From an uncultured Collinsella sp. (lineage in GTDB: Bacteria; Actinomycetota; Coriobacteriia; Coriobacteriales; Coriobacteriaceae): DNA of 25,470 nucleotides. The notes beneath the pieces are model-generated. The model made no database searches. It had not been told where the DNA came from and saw nothing but the letters and a program-made list of their open reading frames with translations. The DNA lies in assembly GCA_902464175.1 (NCBI GenBank), contig CABQHZ010000020.1, forward strand, positions 1 through 25,470. The letters run 5' to 3'. Positions 21,868-25,470 of this stretch are shown here, piece by piece (the stretch's first letter is position 1; every line of letters begins with the position of its first letter). The position numbers were made by a program, and so were the translations under genes.

Positions 21868-23301
21868 ATGGCTGTTGTTGATGTTTTGCCTTCGGATGGG
21901 AAGGTTGTTGACGAGGGTCCTGTTGGGTGCTCTGTTGATGTTTGCTGTGATGACTTTCGTCATCTCGATATTGGATTGCCGCCCGAGATTCTTCGCCTCA
22001 AGGATGCTGGGTATCTGAAGCAGGCTGTTGAAGCTTGTGATCGCCTCTTGGAGCAGAATCCCGATCCATCTCTGGCTGCTTGCGTTCGTGCCGAGCGGTA
22101 TCGCATGCTTGAGACGCCGCTTCATTTTTCGATGTCGCGCGATCAGGCCATTGCGATGATTCGTGAGGAATGGCCTGAATTTACCGAGGAACAGTTCGAC
22201 GACTTGATTGATCGTAAGCGTATTGACTGGCGTTTTATCGATGGTGAGCTGTTCGTTCTGGACAACTTCCTCGATTCGCTTCGCGTGTATCCCAAAGAGG
22301 TTCCGGGCATGCGTCCCGATCCCACGGATGGCATTGCACTGCGCAACCAAATGCTCAAGGAGATGGAGTCGCAAAACGGGCTGACTCGTGTCATTACGCT
22401 TAAGGCGTCCGTATCTGTCCCTGGGGCTTTGGAGGGGGAGACCGTTTGCGCTTGGCTTCCCGTCGCGGCTGCCTGCCGCCAACAGTCTCAGGTCGAGATT
22501 CTCGATATGACGTCGGAGGGCACCGTTGCTTCTGAAGACGTTTCGGCTCGCACCGCCTCGTGGACATCTTCGACTGAGCGTTCATTCTCGGTGACCTATC
22601 GCTATCACATCGATGCCGCCTATTGCGACGTCTATGGGGGCACGCTTCCGTCTCATCCGTGCATGGACACGCCGCTGCCCGAGGATACTTCCGAGGACCG
22701 TCCGCACATTGCGTTTACGCCGTATCTGCAGCAGCTGACGGAGCGTGTCATTGACGGGCTCGAGGATTCGCTCGATCGTGCCCGTGCTATCTACGATTAC
22801 CTGACGCAGCATATCGACTATCGCTATCAGCCGCCGTATCTGCTTTTGGGCTCTATTGCCGATGACTGTGCACATTCGCTCCGCGGCGATTGCGGCGTTA
22901 TGGCGCTCACGTTTATCACCATGTGTCGCATCGCCGGCGTGCCTGCCCGTTGGCAGAGCGGCCTGTATGTTGCACCGGATTCGGTGGGGCCGCACGATTG
23001 GGCAGAGTTCTATACGCCGCAGACCGGTTGGCTCAACGCCGACGTATCGTTTGGCTCCTCGGCGCGCAGGATGGGGGAGGAGTGGCGTCGTCGTCACTAC
23101 TTTGGCAACCTCGATCCATGGCGCATGGTGGCAAACAATCGGTTCCAGGCCGAGTTTGAGCCGGCTTTCGTCGGCATGCGCGAGGACCCCTACGACAATC
23201 AGATGGGCGAGGCCTCAGTCGACGGTCGCGGATGCCGTCAGCGTGAGATGCTCCGTACGGTCGAACTCGTCGAAATGCTCGAAGTTCCATTTTCGGGCTA
23301 A
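21868..23301 (+). CDS. Transglutaminase-like domain protein
   Basis: The 477-residue protein has a C-terminal transglutaminase-like domain: RARAIYDYLTQHIDYRYQPP, then LRGDCGVMALTFITMCRIAG with catalytic C342, PHDWAEFYTPQTGW with H376, and NADVSFG with D392. The C-H-D triad is complete, as in archaeal/bacterial transglutaminase-like cysteine peptidases. The N-terminal 300 residues have no recognised motif. No signal peptide or membrane helix is visible, so it is probably cytosolic. ATG 21868 has GGGAG five bases upstream; the frame is open to GTG 21835, but that codon directly follows the -10 box and has no ribosome site. It stands alone with its own promoter. Whether it cleaves, cross-links or deamidates peptides cannot be told. 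Confidence 0.85.
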   Translation: MAVVDVLPSDGKVVDEGPVGCSVDVCCDDFRHLDIGLPPEILRLKDAGYLKQAVEACDRLLEQNPDPSLAACVRAERYRMLETPLHFSMSRDQAIAMIREEWPEFTEEQFDDLIDRKRIDWRFIDGELFVLDNFLDSLRVYPKEVPGMRPDPTDGIALRNQMLKEMESQNGLTRVITLKASVSVPGALEGETVCAWLPVAAACRQQSQVEILDMTSEGTVASEDVSARTASWTSSTERSFSVTYRYHIDAAYCDVYGGTLPSHPCMDTPLPEDTSEDRPHIAFTPYLQQLTERVIDGLEDSLDRARAIYDYLTQHIDYRYQPPYLLLGSIADDCAHSLRGDCGVMALTFITMCRIAGVPARWQSGLYVAPDSVGPHDWAEFYTPQTGWLNADVSFGSSARRMGEEWRRRHYFGNLDPWRMVANNRFQAEFEPAFVGMREDPYDNQMGEASVDGRGCRQREMLRTVELVEMLEVPFSG

Positions 23302-23340
23302 TCGATAGCAAGCTGTGATAAACTAACTCACGCATTACGT

Positions 23341-23427
23341 GCCCGAGTGGCGGAATTGGCAGACGCAGTGGACTCAAAATCCACCGTTGGCAACAACGTG
23401 CGAGTTCGAGTCTCGCCTCGGGCACCA
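23341..23427 (+). tRNA. tRNA-Leu (anticodon CAA)
   Basis: This is an 87-nt class II tRNA with acceptor arms GCCCGAG/CTCGGGC, discriminator A and an encoded CCA (23425-23427). The anticodon stem GTGGA/TCCAC encloses CTCAAAA, giving anticodon CAA at 23375-23377, which reads UUG. The long variable arm (CGTTGGCAACAACG region) and GTTCGAGTC T-loop are those of tRNA-Leu. Confidence 0.95.
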
Positions 23428-23446
23428 TACATGCATGTGAGCGTTC

Positions 23447-23469
23447 AAGGGGGTTTAGGCCCCCTTTTT
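23447..23469 (+). terminator. Terminator of tRNA-Leu
   Basis: AAGGGGG (23447-23453) pairs with CCCCCTT (23460-23466) around a 6-base loop and runs into five T's (23465-23469), 20 bp after the tRNA. Confidence 0.85.
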
Positions 23470-23504
23470 CGTGCCGAACTCGCGTGAGCGCGCGGAGCGT
23501 TAAG

Positions 23505-23580
23505 CAAACAGGCCCGTGGCCTGTTTGTAGCGGAGCGTGGCGAGGGCGCCGTGCGCCCGAAGCCCGGGGCTTCGCGAAGC
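23505..23580. repeat. Cluster of GC-rich palindromes between tRNA 3'-end copies
   Basis: Three consecutive perfect dyads lie here: CAAACAGGCC-CGT-GGCCTGTTTG (23505-23527), GGGCGC-CGT-GCGCCC (23544-23558) and GCTTCGCGAAGC (23569-23580). A further CGAAGCCC/GGGCTTCG pairing overlaps the last. The first two share a CGT loop. The look is that of a REP/BIME-type element; no coding frame of this stretch resembles a protein. Confidence 0.6.
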
Positions 23581-23588
23581 GAAGGCCC

Positions 23589-23619
23589 TTCGAGTCTCGC
23601 CTCGGGCACCATACATGCA
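23589..23619 (+). repeat. Exact 31-bp copy of the tRNA-Leu 3' end
   Basis: Bases 23589-23619 are identical to 23405-23435, that is, the T-arm, acceptor 3' strand, CCA and eight bases beyond of tRNA-Leu. Similarity continues through a second copy of the downstream terminator. No 5' half of a tRNA precedes it, so it is not a functional tRNA. It looks like a recombination scar or attachment-site duplication. Confidence 0.85.
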
Positions 23620-23629
23620 CCTGCGCTTC

Positions 23630-23652
23630 AAGGGGGTCAAGGCCCCCTTTTT
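23630..23652 (+). terminator. Second copy of the tRNA terminator
   Basis: AAGGGGG (23630-23636) pairs with CCCCCTT (23643-23649) and ends in five T's (23648-23652). It matches the terminator at 23447-23469 except in the loop and flank. Confidence 0.8.
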
Positions 23653-23685
23653 CGTGTACGTAATGTGATAGCGCGTCGAACGTGT

Positions 23686-23691
23686 TATTAT
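23686..23691 (+). promoter_or_regulatory. Candidate -10 box of the infC operon
   Basis: TATTAT lies 184 bp before the proposed infC start, directly after the second tRNA-type terminator. The -35 region (around 23663-23669, TGTGAT) is a poor match, so the promoter is tentative. It would give a leader of about 175 nt. Confidence 0.4.
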
Positions 23692-23724
23692 TCCCGAGGC
23701 GTTGTTCCCGCAATGCCCTAAAGA

Positions 23725-23855
23725 GGAACCCGAGGGTTCCCACCTTTTGGCGCCAATGAGCAGCTGACTGGTCATACAACCTAGATTCTCTTCCTCATAT
23801 CGAGGATGTCTATGTGTACGACCTGGTTGCTGAAGAGCGCCGGGTTATTTTTTTT
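23725..23855 (+). promoter_or_regulatory. infC leader with terminator-like attenuator
   Basis: Two structures stand out. GGAACCC-GA-GGGTTCC (23725-23740) is a perfect 7-bp dyad. GACCTGG (23820-23826) pairs with CCGGGTT (23840-23846), with an inner GCT-GAAG-AGC hairpin, and is followed by A and eight T's (23848-23855). A terminator directly before the infC ribosome site fits attenuation of an infC-rpmI-rplT operon, as in the L20- or IF3-responsive leaders of other bacteria. The mechanism here is an inference. Confidence 0.55.
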
Positions 23856-23874
23856 ATGAATGGAGGTAGGGAAA

Positions 23875-24429
23875 ATAGCTAAGTCTGATGACACCCGCAT
23901 CAACGACGAGATCACTGCATCTTCGTGCCGTTTGATTGGCGTCGATGGCTCTCAGCTCGGCCTGTTCGCCATCCGCGATGCTCAGCGCGTCGCTGACGAT
24001 CAGGGTCTCGACCTGGTCGAGATCGCTCCCAACGCGGAGCCGCCGGTCTGCAAGGTCATGGACTACGGTAAGTTCAAGTACCAGCAGGCCATGAAGGCCA
24101 AGGCTGCTCGTAAGAACCAGTCCAAGGTCGAGGTCAAGGAAATGAAGTTCCGACCCAAGATCGACGTTGGCGACTACGAGACCAAGAAGGGCCACGTTCT
24201 GCGTTTCCTCAAGAAGGGCGCACGCGTTAAGATCACCATCATGTTCCGCGGCCGTGAGATGGCTCACCCGGAGCAGGGTCTTAACGTTCTCGAGCGTCTC
24301 GCCGAGGATCTCAAGCCTTACGCTACGGTCGAGTCCAAGCCTAAGATGGAAGGCCGTAACATGCTTATGCTGCTCGCCCCGATTAAGGGCGCCTTCGATG
24401 AGGATAAAGCGGCAAGCGATACCAAGTAA
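23875..24429 (+). CDS. infC: Translation initiation factor IF-3
   Basis: The product matches IF3 throughout: RINDEI, RLIGVDGSQLGLF, LDLVEIAPNAEPPVCKVMDYGKF in the N-domain, a lysine-rich linker, then VKEMKFRPKIDVGDYETK and a C-domain with KGARVKITIMFRGREM. It binds the 30S subunit and checks the initiator tRNA and start codon. The start is unusual. The only strong ribosome site, GGAGGT (23862-23867), lies 7 bases before an in-frame ATA at 23875, giving a protein of about 185 residues that begins (Met)AKSDDTRIN as in other IF3s. The in-frame ATG at 23860 would overlap that ribosome site and has only T's upstream, so it is the less likely start. E. coli infC uses AUU and is autoregulated through it. 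rpmI follows after 32 bp. Confidence 0.93.
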   Translation: MAKSDDTRINDEITASSCRLIGVDGSQLGLFAIRDAQRVADDQGLDLVEIAPNAEPPVCKVMDYGKFKYQQAMKAKAARKNQSKVEVKEMKFRPKIDVGDYETKKGHVLRFLKKGARVKITIMFRGREMAHPEQGLNVLERLAEDLKPYATVESKPKMEGRNMLMLLAPIKGAFDEDKAASDTK

Positions 24430-24461
24430 CTAGTGTTCTGTAACCGATTAAGGAGTATTTC

Positions 24462-24653
24462 ATGCCTAAGATGAAGTCCCACAGCGGCACCAAGAAGCGT
24501 TTCCGCAAGACTGGTACCGGCAAGCTTATGCGCGCCAAGGCTTTCAAGAGCCACATCCTGAGCAAGAAGTCCACCAAGCGTAAGCGTGGCTTCCGTCAGG
24601 AGACCGAGATCGCCGCTGCCGACCGCAAGGTCATTAAGTCGCGTCTCGCCTAA
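24462..24653 (+). CDS. rpmI: Ribosomal protein bL35
   Basis: The 63-residue basic protein starts PKMKSHSGTKKRFRKTGTGK and continues HILSKKSTKRKRGFR, the bL35 signature; length is standard. AAGGAG precedes ATG 24462. It sits between infC and rplT, the usual order of this operon. Confidence 0.96.
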   Translation: MPKMKSHSGTKKRFRKTGTGKLMRAKAFKSHILSKKSTKRKRGFRQETEIAAADRKVIKSRLA

Positions 24654-24699
24654 GTTCGCGTTCCCGTTTTTCGTTTTACCGTCTAGGAGTTGATAGAAC

Positions 24700-25059
24700 A
24701 TGGCACGTATTAAGCGCGCTGTTGCCGCCAAGAAGAAGCGCCGTACCGTTATGCACCGTGCGAAGGGTTACTACGGTGCCGCTTCGCGTACTTACAAGCA
24801 TGCTAAAGAGCAGGTCCAGCACTCCCTGCAGTATCAGTATCGTGATCGCCGCAACAAGAAGCGCGAGATCCGCTCTCTCTGGATCACTCGTATCAACGCT
24901 GCTGCTCGCCTGAACGATATTTCTTACTCTCAGTTCATGCACGGCCTGAAGGTTGCCGGCATCGAGCTCGACCGTAAGGTCCTGGCTCAGATGGCTTACG
25001 AGGACATCGAGTCCTTCAACGAGCTGGCTACCATCGCCAAGAAGGCTCTCGAGGCCTAA
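24700..25059 (+). CDS. rplT: Ribosomal protein bL20
   Basis: The 119-residue protein carries the bL20 pattern: MARIKRAVAAKKKRR at the start, AKGYYGAASRTYKHAKEQV, the RRNKKREIRSLWITRINAA helix and a C-terminal domain with YSQFMHGLKVAGIELDRKVL. It binds 23S rRNA early in 50S assembly and represses its own operon in several bacteria. TAGGAG lies before ATG 24700. It is the last gene of the infC operon. Confidence 0.97.
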   Translation: MARIKRAVAAKKKRRTVMHRAKGYYGAASRTYKHAKEQVQHSLQYQYRDRRNKKREIRSLWITRINAAARLNDISYSQFMHGLKVAGIELDRKVLAQMAYEDIESFNELATIAKKALEA

Positions 25060-25082
25060 TAGATTCTCTTGAATCGCTAGGG

Positions 25083-25118
25083 GGGGGTGTCGCGTTGTGC
25101 GCGGCGCTCCCTCTTTTT
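25083..25118 (+). terminator. Terminator of the infC-rpmI-rplT operon
   Basis: GGGGGTGTCGCG (25083-25094) pairs with CGCGGCGCTCCC (25100-25111) over 12 positions, three of them G-U, around a 5-base loop. CTC and five T's (25114-25118) follow. It is 23 bp after the rplT stop. Confidence 0.8.
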
Positions 25119-25470
25119 ATCTGAAGCGCGGTTTACATTGCTAAAAGCGCGGGTAGATAGACACTTACAGGTGACCGATCTCTATATATTCCTGAACCAA
25201 AGGGTCATCATCTGATACGTGCGGAAGATCCGCACCAGTCTTTCTATTAGCTATAGAAAGCGATATGTTGTGTAGGACTTGTGAAGAGTGGAATTGACGT
25301 TCCACATCGGTTCGCGGTCTGGCAATATATCTCCTTGCCGCGCGGCCCGGTGGAACCGGGAACCAGCGCAGGCGTGCACCTTGAGAACCGGATACTGCGA
25401 GGATGGACACGATAAAGTGTCGCATCCGGGCAGACATCGAACCATTTGAAATGGTCTAACTTGGATTTGT
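25119..25470 (+). promoter_or_regulatory. Probable promoter and leader of an rRNA operon
   Basis: No credible gene lies here. The plus strand is packed with hairpins: GTGCGGA-AGA-TCCGCAC (25219-25235), CTTTCTAT-TAGCT-ATAGAAAG (25240-25260), GTGGAA/TTCCAC (25288-25305), CCCGGT-GGA-ACCGGG (25346-25360), GGATGGACAC/GTGTC-G-CATCC (25401-25427) and ACCAT-TTGAA-ATGGT (25441-25455). CTTGAGAACCGGATA near 25380-25394 resembles the boxA-type sequence found before 16S and 23S in actinobacteria. Together these suggest a pre-16S leader with the rRNA gene starting beyond the window. TTTACA at 25132 is a possible -35, but no clear -10 was found. Confidence 0.5.

Noticed and set aside
21731..22018. 95-codon hydrophobic plus-strand frame at the transglutaminase start
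   Set aside because: It overlaps the promoter and the real gene in another frame and has no ribosome site; its hydrophobicity comes from a T-rich frame.
23341..23653. CRISPR-like array
   Set aside because: Only two copies of the repeat exist, one inside a tRNA, and no regular spacers are present anywhere in the window.
23033..23779. 248-codon minus-strand frame across tRNA-Leu
   Set aside because: It runs antisense through the tRNA, both terminators and the end of the transglutaminase gene. Such antisense-tRNA frames are a common annotation artefact.

Overview
The window reads as chromosomal DNA from a high-GC anaerobic gut actinobacterium, most likely Collinsella or a close member of the Coriobacteriia. 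This is an inference from gene content, base composition and the kind of palindromic repeats present; no 16S sequence lies inside the window to prove it. Almost all genes are on the plus strand and spacing is tight.

Layout. (1) 1-2737: a palindromic repeat, cutC, a GalT/HIT-like nucleotidyltransferase gene 3 bp behind it, and a convergent bile acid:sodium symporter-family gene. (2) 2738-8720: a divergent promoter region, a long RecJ-nuclease/helicase fusion that may be preceded by an overlapping 21-codon upstream ORF, and the bifunctional (p)ppGpp synthetase/hydrolase gene rel, closed by a strong terminator. (3) 8730-20509: a beta-glucoside utilisation region. It has three GH1 6-phospho-beta-glucosidases, a complete lactose/cellobiose-family PTS (IIA, IIB, IIC as separate genes), a LicR-type PTS-regulated activator in front of them, two AEC-family (auxin efflux carrier) permeases each adjacent to a GH1 gene, and a metallo-beta-lactamase-fold hydrolase. 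Sugars would enter as 6-phospho-beta-glucosides through the PTS, be cleaved in the cytosol by the GH1 enzymes, and give glucose-6-phosphate for glycolysis plus glucose or an aglycone. The AEC permeases may export the aglycone or another acid (hypothesis). (4) 20586-23301: class II fructose-bisphosphate aldolase with its own promoter and an elaborate terminator whose distal half is repeated, then a transglutaminase-like protein. (5) 23341-23653: tRNA-Leu(CAA), with its 3' end and terminator duplicated 184 bp downstream around a cluster of GC-rich palindromes. (6) 23686-25118: infC-rpmI-rplT, with a terminator-like hairpin in the leader and signs that IF3 starts at a non-canonical AUA codon. (7) 25119-25470: no gene; a hairpin-dense stretch with a boxA-like sequence that looks like the leader of an rRNA operon starting just past the window.

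The most distinctive observations are the GH1/AEC pairing, a shared TTCC-N9-GGAAAT palindrome at two promoters of the glucoside region, the tRNA-Leu 3'-end duplication, the AUA start and attenuator of infC, and the RecJ-helicase fusion with its overlapping upstream ORF. No CRISPR array, transposase, phage gene or toxin-antitoxin pair was seen.
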